DNA of 64,000 nt, from assembly GCA_934359255.1 (NCBI GenBank), contig CAKRLG010000001.1:62001-126000 (forward strand), in the 5' to 3' direction. The position numbers were made by a program, and so were the translations under genes. Below, one piece after another: positions 8,964-16,325 of the stretch. The stretch's first letter is position 1; each line of letters starts with the position of its first letter. The notes beneath the pieces are model-generated. The model saw only the letters and a program-made list of their open reading frames with translations. It was not told the origin of the DNA and did not search any database. Origin of the DNA: an uncultured Ruminococcus sp. GTDB taxonomy: Bacteria > Bacillota > Clostridia > Lachnospirales > Lachnospiraceae.

Positions 8964-10753
8964 TTCTCCATACCCTCTTTTTCCGTCTCAGATCCTGTGA
9001 ATTTGATTTTATTCCGAAGTTCTTCCTGAATCGGAATCAAAATTGTAATTTTGGTTCCATATCCTTTTTTGCAATTTACAAACAGGTTCGTCTCTCCTTC
9101 ATAAAAAGATTCCAGCATTGCTTTTACATAGCGCAGACCGATTCCTCTGTTTCCATGCTGCATTTTTTTCACATCATAATCAAACGGTTCATTGATCTGA
9201 TTGATCTCCTCCTGGGTCAGACCGTTACCGCTGTCCGATATAGTGATGATCGCCAATCCCCTGATATTATCCTCAAAGACCTGTATGGTGATCTTTTCAT
9301 CTTCTCCAAGTCCATACCGTATGGCATTTTCTACCAGCGGCTGCAGCAGCATCCGCACCGTTGGCTGTTCCAGATAACGCCCTTCTTCCACATTCATCTC
9401 GATCACAAAATCATATCGCATCTGCTCCAGTGCAATATAATCTTTCACAATATCGATTTCTGTTCGAAGTGTTGTCTGCATGCCCTCTTTTCCCAGATTA
9501 TACGACAACAGTCTTTTTAATCGCTGCACAAATTCCGTAATATTATCCTGTTTGCTCATTCTGGCCATCCACTGAACAGAATTCAGTGTGTTGAGCAGAA
9601 AATGTGGATTGATCTGATACAGAAGCTTTTCATACTCCGTTCGCTGGATATTTTTTTCTTTTTCCACAACGTCATCTATCAGATTCCTGATCTGTTCCTT
9701 CATCTGCTCCACTTCACGCATCAGATCATCGAATTCCTTGATCGCATATTCCTGTTTCGCCTCTTGTAAAGATCCATTTCCCACCTGAATCATCTGTTTT
9801 TGAAACTGATTGAGGGGTTTGCATATCAATCGGTAAAGGTAAAAAACAGAACTGGAAAAAATACCGAAAGCTGCCAGGATGATAACTACCAGTTTCAGTC
9901 TCCACATATTCATTTCTTTCTGATAGGTATTCTCCGGCAGTGCAATGGCATTGACATATCCGATGGGACTGCGATACGCCATGATTTTGTATCCTTCCTG
10001 ATTTGTCACAGCATATCCTTCTTTTTCCGGTAATTCCGACAAAAGCTTCTGTCCCCGGACGATTACCGGATTATTGCTGTACTGTACAATGCCATTTTCA
10101 TCCATCTCCATATAGGTATATGGCCATTTTTCTTTATTTAGCCGATCTGAAACACTCATATCCGGCTCAATTTCTGCATAAATATCCAGTACCCGTTTGT
10201 TTCCAAAGGAAACTCTCCGCATCACGGACAGTACCGGCGTCTCCTTGATTCCCAGATAGGATGCATGCATAGCCTGAATGATATTATCGGCACCCACTAT
10301 CACTTTAGAGATTGTCTGATATGACGGATCCAGAACCCTGACGTTAAAATTCCCAATCAGTTCTTTTTGCTCTTTTGGATCATAATACGCAATGCCAAGA
10401 AGCTTTGTGTTCACATATCCAAGTTTTATCAGTTCTTCTCTGAGAGATTTCTGTTCAAAATATCGATCATAGTTATCTTCCGCACTCAGATATCTTTCTG
10501 TCACACTTCCGATAAGTCCGTTGGGGCTCATCTGATTGACAATACCGATCATGTCATAATAATCACTGTCTAGCTCCCGCGTGATCTGCTCCAGATATAT
10601 CTGCATACTCTCCTGGATACTGTCGTTTTGGATCATTCGGATCGTCATATACGACACGATCACTACTGCAAGAATACATGACATTGCACAGAGCAGAAGA
10701 ATGCTCAGCATCTTTCTTTTAAGTGTCTGTTTCCCTCGTTTTCTTCTTTTCAT
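8960..10753 (-). CDS. Sensor histidine kinase (YesM-like)
   Basis: A 597-residue membrane kinase of the LytS/YesM class. The start is placed at ATG 10753 (MKRRKRGKQTLKRK) behind GGGAG; an ATG 36 bases earlier has no ribosome site. It has an N-terminal membrane span, an extracellular sensor region of about 250 residues, a second span near LVVIILAAFGIFSSSVFYLY, a HAMP-like linker and coiled coil, and the His_kinase motif INPHFLLNTLNSVQWMARM with the phospho-accepting His. The ATPase domain has ENAIRYGL (N box) and the glycine-rich motif GNRGIGLRY. It pairs with the overlapping response regulator. Confidence 0.94.
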   Translation of the reverse strand: MKRRKRGKQTLKRKMLSILLLCAMSCILAVVIVSYMTIRMIQNDSIQESMQIYLEQITRELDSDYYDMIGIVNQMSPNGLIGSVTERYLSAEDNYDRYFEQKSLREELIKLGYVNTKLLGIAYYDPKEQKELIGNFNVRVLDPSYQTISKVIVGADNIIQAMHASYLGIKETPVLSVMRRVSFGNKRVLDIYAEIEPDMSVSDRLNKEKWPYTYMEMDENGIVQYSNNPVIVRGQKLLSELPEKEGYAVTNQEGYKIMAYRSPIGYVNAIALPENTYQKEMNMWRLKLVVIILAAFGIFSSSVFYLYRLICKPLNQFQKQMIQVGNGSLQEAKQEYAIKEFDDLMREVEQMKEQIRNLIDDVVEKEKNIQRTEYEKLLYQINPHFLLNTLNSVQWMARMSKQDNITEFVQRLKRLLSYNLGKEGMQTTLRTEIDIVKDYIALEQMRYDFVIEMNVEEGRYLEQPTVRMLLQPLVENAIRYGLGEDEKITIQVFEDNIRGLAIITISDSGNGLTQEEINQINEPFDYDVKKMQHGNRGIGLRYVKAMLESFYEGETNLFVNCKKGYGTKITILIPIQEELRNKIKFTGSETEKEGMEK

Positions 10754-10834
10754 ATCAGATTCTCCCACTCCTGTTCTATCGCCTTCCATATCGCCGTAAG
10801 GCTGCAGAACAGTTAACCTTTTTATCCTGTTTAA

Positions 10835-10863
10835 AGAATATATAACTTTTTTCTGAAAGTCAA
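10835..10863 (-). promoter_or_regulatory. Promoter for the YesMN-like two-component operon
   Basis: On the minus strand TTGACT (10858-10863) and TATTCT (10835-10840) are separated by 17 bases, a good sigma-70-type arrangement about 80 bases before the kinase start. Confidence 0.65.
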
Positions 10864-10906
10864 CTGTTTACAACCTATCATTCTTACCGAAAAAACTAAG
10901 AACAGC

Positions 10907-10978
10907 AAAAAATCCATGGAGATCGTTTTCTTTTAGAATTGAGCAACTACATGTAATTCTAAAAAACATCTCCATGGA
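10907..10978 (-). terminator. Long nested terminator for the ribokinase operon
   Basis: TCCATGGAGAT (10913-10923) pairs with ATCTCCATGGA (10968-10978), and inside it TTTTAGAATT pairs with AATTCTAAAA, giving more than 20 base pairs. On the minus strand it is followed by TTTTTT. It lies about 90 bases after the ribokinase stop and separates that operon from the two-component genes. Confidence 0.85.
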
Positions 10979-11007
10979 CATTTTCAATTAAGATTATGAC
11001 AATTTAT

Positions 11008-11034
11008 GTAACTGTTCAGTACCTTCACAGTTAC
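11008..11034. repeat. 27-bp hairpin repeat (GTAACTGT/ACAGTTAC), copy 1
   Basis: GTAACTGT and ACAGTTAC form an 8-bp stem around an 11-base loop. The same 27 bases occur exactly, in the opposite orientation, at 25064-25090. Partial versions (GTAACTGTTC) are seen near 18078 and 21826. It looks like a small REP-type intergenic repeat. Confidence 0.75.
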
Positions 11035-11069
11035 GATAATGGCTACTGAATAGTTACCAATTTATTTAC

Positions 11070-11987
11070 CTATTCAGGTGCTTCCTCAAGTTCTTCAAAG
11101 GAAGGAATTGACGTCTGCGCACCCTTACGTGTTACTACAATATTAGAAACCTTGCTGGCCAGTTCTACTGCTTCGTCCAGAGAATCCCCTCGCGCCAAAG
11201 CAACTGCTAAACCAGCTACATAGCTGTCTCCGGCAGCTGTGGTATCTACCACATGGACTGTCTTATCAGCATACAGCCTTTTTTCCGTATGATCTTCTTT
11301 CAGAAGATAAGATCCTTCGCCTCCTAATGTAACAACTATGTTCTTTACACCCTTTTGTTGCAATAGCTTAGCATTTGCGCACAGATTTTCCTCATCGCTA
11401 CATTCCTGTAACAGAATAGCAAGTTCTGTTTCATTTGGCTTAATCACATCCACACAGGCGAACAATTCATCAGGCAGATCAGATACTGCAGGTGCCGGAT
11501 CCAGTATTACCGTTTTTCCTCTTTTTCGAGCTTCTTTCACCGCATACATTACGGTTTCCAGAGGAATTTCAAGCTGTACTACTATAATATCACTTGCTTC
11601 CAGCAAATCCATATTTTCCATGATATACGATTTGTCTACATGTGCATTTGCGCCCGGAATTACCAGTATGCTGTTGTCGCCTTCAGGTATCACGCCAATA
11701 ACAGCAATTCCTGTAGACACGCCACTCAATTTGCGTATACGAGAAACATCAACTCCAACACTCTCCAGATTTTCACACAATCTTTCGCCATATGTATCCT
11801 GTCCTACCATCCCGAGCATCGCCACGTTTCCGTGCATTTTTCCAATGGCATAAGACTGATTGGCACCTTTCCCACCAGGCACAAGTTCAAAATTTTCAGC
11901 TAAAATAGTTTCGCCTACCGTCGGTATGTGCGATACGTCGGCAACGAAATCCATATTCAGACTGCCAATCACGAGTATTTTTTTCAT
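11070..11987 (-). CDS. rbsK: Ribokinase
   Basis: A 305-residue PfkB-family kinase that phosphorylates D-ribose to ribose 5-phosphate with ATP. It begins MKKILVIGSLNMDFVADV, then PGGKGANQSYAIGKM, which is the substrate-closing motif, and near the C-terminus TTAAGDSYVAG, which carries the catalytic Asp and anion hole. The length is normal for ribokinase. It lies 8 bp after the ADP-ribosylglycohydrolase-like gene and no ribose transporter is near, so its ribose probably comes from intracellular glycoside cleavage by that neighbour. A related kinase for another pentose or nucleoside cannot be fully excluded. Confidence 0.9.
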   Translation of the reverse strand: MKKILVIGSLNMDFVADVSHIPTVGETILAENFELVPGGKGANQSYAIGKMHGNVAMLGMVGQDTYGERLCENLESVGVDVSRIRKLSGVSTGIAVIGVIPEGDNSILVIPGANAHVDKSYIMENMDLLEASDIIVVQLEIPLETVMYAVKEARKRGKTVILDPAPAVSDLPDELFACVDVIKPNETELAILLQECSDEENLCANAKLLQQKGVKNIVVTLGGEGSYLLKEDHTEKRLYADKTVHVVDTTAAGDSYVAGLAVALARGDSLDEAVELASKVSNIVVTRKGAQTSIPSFEELEEAPE

Positions 11988-11995
11988 GTTGCTTC

Positions 11996-14116
11996 TTACT
12001 CCCTTCCAGTTATTGCAATATCACGATACAAACAGTGACTTCCTTTCTCAACAGATATACCTGCACAACCGGTCAGCAGTGGCAAATCGGAATCTGTAAA
12101 TTTCAGATACTCTTTATCATTTACTGATACGCTGATTGTTGAACCATCAGCCGTTAACGAAATCTTATACTCCTCATCCACTTTCCACTCAAAGTCTGTC
12201 TCACACAGTGTCGTGTAACCGTAGTAATTTTTTCGTAAAACCAACTTATTGTTCCTGGAGAAACCGGCTGCATAACTACGCATAGCACCCTGCACTCGAA
12301 TGTTCACAAAATGCTCCGTACCGGTTACAGGTTTTAAGACGGCTGTTACCCGGTAATTGTTCCACAAGTGATGTCCTGTATACATTTCCGCAAAGTCTGC
12401 GCAGGAAAGACTCAGATACTGTCCATCCAAATAGCTATGTCCTTTGAGTTTTGCAAACTGCGGAACCTCCTGATGGGTAACATGCCAGCTGTCAAGCTTC
12501 ATTCTTCCAAAATCTAACCGATAATCCGGATTGCCATCAAAATACAGGTCGTCTATGTAAGCTGACACATCTCCCATAGCAAATCCCTTGGCTACACCAC
12601 AAAGAATAACACCAACCTCACTGATATGTCCAGTCTGTCCTCCTGGAATCCTCAAAGAAAGAGCATGCCACTCACCATCGCCTTTAACTTTTTCTCCGCG
12701 AATTACTTCTCCGGTCACCCCATTTTTTGCATAGATTTGCGCTGTGGTAGCCATTTCCTCTCCCGGAAGCGGCATTACACTCAAATGCACGGTCTGTCCC
12801 GGATAAACCAACGGAGCAAAGAATGGATCATAACGAGAATCGTCGAAATCCTCCGAACTATAATACGTCTGTTTATAGAAGAAACTCTCTTCTCCGGAAG
12901 ATGTCACTGCCGTCAATTTAAGAGAACGTTTTCCCGTATAAGCCTGTTCGTCTGTGTTGCGTATATAGCAGTTTCCCGGCGAACAACTTCTGATCGCATG
13001 AGTGCTGGTCGGATATTCAAAGTGACAACTATCCATTCTTTCATTCAAAATTGTATTCCAATTCTCCGGTATTTCCTCTCCAGCCAAAGCATAAGCCATT
13101 TTAGTGAAATAGCTGGCACCAAACGGAATATCAACTGCATTCAAAGAAGGTACCACATTAGAACATGCAAGGAAATCATTAATCGGTTTTACCCATTTGT
13201 CATAATCGATTCCATCGATACCTGCGAATACACCCATGATAGTTCCTACATTACCAACATTACAGTCGGTATCCCAACCACACATATTGCAAATATTGAT
13301 CGTATCTGAAAAATCTTCATGACCATACAGCATAGCCAGGATCATAACCGCAGCATTGGGTATGATATGACAGGTTCCCGGATACTTATCATAGCCAAAA
13401 TTCTCAAAAATGTAATCGAAGCAATCACGCCAGTTCTCCGGATGCTCATCATGAAACTTCATGACTGCCTTTACTATACGGGCATATTCACAATCCTCGG
13501 GAATGTACCCGAGCGCCTTCTCAAGAATATCGCGAATACTCTTTTCCACAAAAGCCAGACTGATACAACATGCAACATATATTCCACCATACACACCGTT
13601 TCCACCATGTGTAACACTGGCTGCCTGCCTGGCAAGTTTTTCTGCCTGCTCCGGATTTCCCGGAGAAACAAGTCCCCATGAATCAATAAAAATCTGACCG
13701 CCGATTTGTTCCGCCATCGTAGCACCGTTCTGTTCTATACTTCCACTCCTCGGCGCAGGAATACCACTTCTAAGGTTCAGATAAGCTGTATGCTCTGTTG
13801 AAACACCATAACCACCCCACCAGAAGAATCCGTGTTCATACGGTGCATAGTTTAATAACGCATTGGCTACATCTTTGGAAGAAAAGTTATTCAGATCTTC
13901 GCAGTCTTCCAATGCCCGAATAAAAAACAGCGGACCGTTGCTATCATCATCAGCGGCAAAGTTCTTATAATCAGCAGGATAAGACCACACTTCTCCGAAC
14001 ACATCGCGAATGCGCTGATATGTCCAACCTTCGATAGGTGCTCCCAGACGAATACCAATAATCTTTCCAAGCCAGCCTGCATAAACCTTTTCCATATAAT
14101 TCTCAGTAATTTTCAT
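11996..14116 (-). CDS. ADP-ribosylglycohydrolase-family enzyme with lectin-like C-terminal half
   Basis: A 706-residue protein. Residues 1 to about 345 are an ADP-ribosylglycohydrolase (ARH/DraG) fold: GWLGKIIGIRLGAP near the N-terminus, acidic residues D56-D58 in the position of the usual T-D-D motif, and WDTDCNVGNVG at 281-291 matching the second metal-binding DTD motif. Residues of about 345-706 look like two beta-sandwich domains, the last resembling LamG/concanavalin-type folds (for example DEEYKISLTADGSTISVSVN). There is no signal peptide, so it acts in the cytoplasm. GGGGG precedes the start. Paired with ribokinase, it probably hydrolyses an N- or O-riboside. Whether it acts on ADP-ribosylated protein or a small riboside is unknown. 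Confidence 0.85.
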   Translation of the reverse strand: MKITENYMEKVYAGWLGKIIGIRLGAPIEGWTYQRIRDVFGEVWSYPADYKNFAADDDSNGPLFFIRALEDCEDLNNFSSKDVANALLNYAPYEHGFFWWGGYGVSTEHTAYLNLRSGIPAPRSGSIEQNGATMAEQIGGQIFIDSWGLVSPGNPEQAEKLARQAASVTHGGNGVYGGIYVACCISLAFVEKSIRDILEKALGYIPEDCEYARIVKAVMKFHDEHPENWRDCFDYIFENFGYDKYPGTCHIIPNAAVMILAMLYGHEDFSDTINICNMCGWDTDCNVGNVGTIMGVFAGIDGIDYDKWVKPINDFLACSNVVPSLNAVDIPFGASYFTKMAYALAGEEIPENWNTILNERMDSCHFEYPTSTHAIRSCSPGNCYIRNTDEQAYTGKRSLKLTAVTSSGEESFFYKQTYYSSEDFDDSRYDPFFAPLVYPGQTVHLSVMPLPGEEMATTAQIYAKNGVTGEVIRGEKVKGDGEWHALSLRIPGGQTGHISEVGVILCGVAKGFAMGDVSAYIDDLYFDGNPDYRLDFGRMKLDSWHVTHQEVPQFAKLKGHSYLDGQYLSLSCADFAEMYTGHHLWNNYRVTAVLKPVTGTEHFVNIRVQGAMRSYAAGFSRNNKLVLRKNYYGYTTLCETDFEWKVDEEYKISLTADGSTISVSVNDKEYLKFTDSDLPLLTGCAGISVEKGSHCLYRDIAITGRE

Positions 14117-14141
14117 ATTATCAGCCCCCTAATATTCAAAT

Positions 14142-14162
14142 TTATCCTTTCATTCCACTCAT
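14142..14162 (-). CDS. Possible six-residue leader ORF before the ADP-ribosylglycohydrolase gene
   Basis: ATG AGT GGA ATG AAA GGA TAA (MSGMKG) is preceded by a strong ribosome site, AAGGAGGA, at a good distance and ends 25 bp before the ATG of the next gene. The SD is better than that of the real gene. It could couple translation, act as a leader peptide, or be the trace of a deleted gene; many sugar permeases end in a similar MKG or VKG tail. There is no direct proof that it is translated. Confidence 0.4.
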   Translation of the reverse strand: MSGMKG

Positions 14163-14309
14163 AACTATTCCTCCTTATAATTACCCGGATCAGAAATCAT
14201 AATCATCCTCAAAGAAGCGGTTCCTGCCTCTGTTCGCCGTATTATCCATTCAATTTAGTTATCTTCTATTATTTTCTTCTCTTTTTATAATATCATCTTA
14301 CAGCAAATG

Positions 14310-14338
14310 AATATACAAAAATCACAACATTTGACCAA
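14310..14338 (-). promoter_or_regulatory. Promoter for ADP-ribosylglycohydrolase-ribokinase operon
   Basis: On the minus strand TTGGTC (14333-14338) and TATATT (14310-14315) lie 17 bases apart, leaving a leader of nearly 190 bases before the ATG at 14116. Confidence 0.55.
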
Positions 14339-14363
14339 CTTTTTATAGCATGATGGTAACTAT

Positions 14364-14454
14364 CAGCAGCCACCGGGCAGAGACTGAGCAGCTGCCAATT
14401 TTGTATATAAATGCAAACATAACCGTTTTATGTTATTTTTTCTATGCTATACTG
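14364..14454 (+). repeat. 91-bp direct repeat, copy 1, left of the ATPase gene
   Basis: This sequence matches 16191-16289 with two substitutions and one short T-rich insertion. It begins CAGCAGCCACCGGGCAG and ends in CTATGCTATACT, which contains a -10-like hexamer. The two copies point the same way and bracket the ATPase gene, as would follow from insertion or duplication. Confidence 0.85.
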
Positions 14455-14641
14455 GTACAACGTTTCATAAATAACTATACCATGCACGCAGGATACGGAT
14501 TCGAGTGTGCAGGTTTAAAAACGCTATATTGTACTGATAGTGCCTATACATTCTCATTAAGGTATAAAAAAATCAAGGCAAGTGAAACGATGCAGAGTTT
14601 GGCTATTCCAAAATATCACTTTAGTTTAGACGTATTTTCCG

Positions 14642-14670
14642 TTGACGTTCTTACAAAATCTGGCTATAAT
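14642..14670 (+). promoter_or_regulatory. Consensus promoter of the ATPase gene
   Basis: TTGACG (14642-14647), 17 bases, TATAAT (14665-14670): almost a perfect vegetative promoter about 70 bases before the ATPase start. The region around it holds two related AT-rich segments (CTTTAGTTTAGACG and GTTTAGTTTGGACG), which may be regulator sites. Confidence 0.8.
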
Positions 14671-14742
14671 AAAATAACAGTTTAGTTTGGACGAATATTC
14701 TAGCTAACATTGACCATACTATAACCGAAGGGAGAGATTGTC

Positions 14743-16017
14743 ATGGCATATATCAAAAGAGCTGCCGAAGATACGATTGCGCGGGTGTCAAAAATGTTCC
14801 CCGTGTTGTTGGTAACCGGCCCAAGACAGGTAGGAAAAACAACTTTGCTGCAACGGCTGGCGGATATACAGAAAAGCGAAGGAATTGAGCGGAAATATGT
14901 TACTCTGGATGATCCCGATGTCAGATACCTGGCAAAGCACGACCCGGCTTTGTTTTTGCAACGGTATTCCCCACCGGTGCTAATCGATGAAATCCAGTAC
15001 GCGACAGAGCTGTTACCTTACATCAAAATGAGTGTTGACCGTTCCAAAAGAAAAGGCGATTTCTGGATCACCGGTTCGCAGGTCTTCCGTCTTATGAAAA
15101 ATGTCAGCGAAAGTCTGGCCGGACGGGTCGGAATCATAAATCTGCTTGGATTGTCTGATGCGGAGATTTACCAGGAACCAAGTGAGCCCTTTCAAACGGA
15201 TGCAGAGCAACTAATGAATCGGCTGTCTGTTAGAAGCAAAAAAGATTTGAATGAGATCTATCGCAGAATATTCAAGGGCTCTATGCCCGAACTCTATGCA
15301 GATGAATATGTGGATTGGGAAACGTATTATCGTTCCTATGTGGACACCTATCTGCAAAGAGATATTCGGGATTTGGCACAGGTTGCGGATGAAATGCAGT
15401 TTTATAATTTTATGACGATTGTGGCTGCTCAGACTTCAAAGCCTGTTGTCTATGAGGAACTTGCAAGTGCCGCAGGTATTTCAGCACCAACAGCGAAGAA
15501 ATGGCTATCTATTTTGGTGTCGTCTCATATCATCGCACTTGTACAGCCTTACCACAACAATGCACTCAAACGGGTGGTGAAGATGCCTCTTATCCATTTC
15601 CTGGACACCGGCCTTGCTGCTTACCTCTTAAAATGGGGAAATCCCGAAGCGCTGGAAAGAGGTGCTATGTCTGGAGCTTTCTTTGAAAGCTATGTTTTTT
15701 CGGAAATTTATAAGAGTTACCTGAACGCAGGAAAAGAACCTCCGATTTTCTATTACAGGGATAAAGACCAAAAGGAAATTGACCTGCTGATCTATCAAAA
15801 CGGTATACTTTCTCCGATAGAAATCAAAAAATCCGCATCACCGGGAAAAGCAGCGATTAAAAATTTTAATGTACTGAAACCCGTTACCAAAGAATCGGCT
15901 TTCGAGGGTCTAGAGTCCTTGAAGGTTGAAATCGGAACAGGAAGTGTAATCTGCATGGCTAGTGACCTTTTGCCTGTGGACGAAAGAAACTGGTATGTGC
16001 CGGTTTGGTTAATCTAA
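14743..16017 (+). CDS. AAA-family ATPase with DUF4143 C-terminal domain
   Basis: A 424-residue protein. Residues 26-34 (GPRQVGKTT) are the Walker A loop; VLIDEIQYATELLPYIK is the Walker B region; FWITGSQVFRLMKN the sensor segment. The C-terminal third, with EIDLLI and PIEIKKS, resembles the PD-(D/E)XK-like DUF4143 domain that follows such ATPases. These proteins are common stand-alone genes in anaerobes, often horizontally moved; their role is unknown. It is preceded by GGGAGAG and a strong promoter, and is the only gene between two 91-bp direct repeats, which suggests that it arrived as a unit. Confidence 0.93.
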   Translation: MAYIKRAAEDTIARVSKMFPVLLVTGPRQVGKTTLLQRLADIQKSEGIERKYVTLDDPDVRYLAKHDPALFLQRYSPPVLIDEIQYATELLPYIKMSVDRSKRKGDFWITGSQVFRLMKNVSESLAGRVGIINLLGLSDAEIYQEPSEPFQTDAEQLMNRLSVRSKKDLNEIYRRIFKGSMPELYADEYVDWETYYRSYVDTYLQRDIRDLAQVADEMQFYNFMTIVAAQTSKPVVYEELASAAGISAPTAKKWLSILVSSHIIALVQPYHNNALKRVVKMPLIHFLDTGLAAYLLKWGNPEALERGAMSGAFFESYVFSEIYKSYLNAGKEPPIFYYRDKDQKEIDLLIYQNGILSPIEIKKSASPGKAAIKNFNVLKPVTKESAFEGLESLKVEIGTGSVICMASDLLPVDERNWYVPVWLI

Positions 16018-16052
16018 TCTCGTGCAAGCACGGACTTTGGCTCGTTGCTTGC
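16018..16052. repeat. 35-bp dispersed repeat, copy 1
   Basis: The stretch TCTCGTGCAAGCACGGACTT and what follows to 16052 matches 38536-38570 in 34 of 35 bases. It starts at the ATPase stop codon. Its role is unknown. The other copy lies in the metG leader. Confidence 0.75.
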
Positions 16053-16060
16053 ATAAATCA

Positions 16061-16092
16061 GGGTCGCCGCACCAATATTGGTACGACGACCC
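16061..16092. terminator. Hairpin after the ATPase gene
   Basis: GGGTCG (16061-16066) pairs with CGACCC (16087-16092), and inside it ACCAATATTGGT is self-complementary. A weak T-rich stretch follows on the plus strand. It probably ends ATPase transcription, with reduced certainty because the U-run is not immediate. Confidence 0.5.
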
Positions 16093-16190
16093 AATTCAAT
16101 TTTTATAGATATGTAATATTCTGCGCATGATATTTCCTTCCCGCAACCAGACGAATCAGACATTCCAGTCCCATATTATTCATAACCATT

Positions 16191-16289
16191 CAGCAGCCAC
16201 CGGGCAGAGACTGAGCAGCTGCCAATTTTGTATATAAATGCAAACATAATCGTTTTATATTATTTTTTCCTTTTTTCTATGCTATACTA
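16191..16289 (+). repeat. 91-bp direct repeat, copy 2, with SulP promoter -10
   Basis: Second copy of the repeat at 14364-14454, with a 7-8 base T-rich insertion. Its end holds TATACT (16283-16288), about 37 bases before the SulP start, so it probably supplies the SulP promoter; a clear -35 box is not seen. The element contains a short stem GGCAG/CTGCC. Confidence 0.8.
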
Positions 16290-16325
16290 GATCAGCAAAA
16301 TTAATATGAAAGGTCTTATAATTCT

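Noticed and set aside
14350-14685. Plus-strand frame of 111 codons before the ATPase gene
   Set aside because: It begins in the 91-bp repeat and ends just past the ATPase promoter; no ribosome site and no recognisable protein features.
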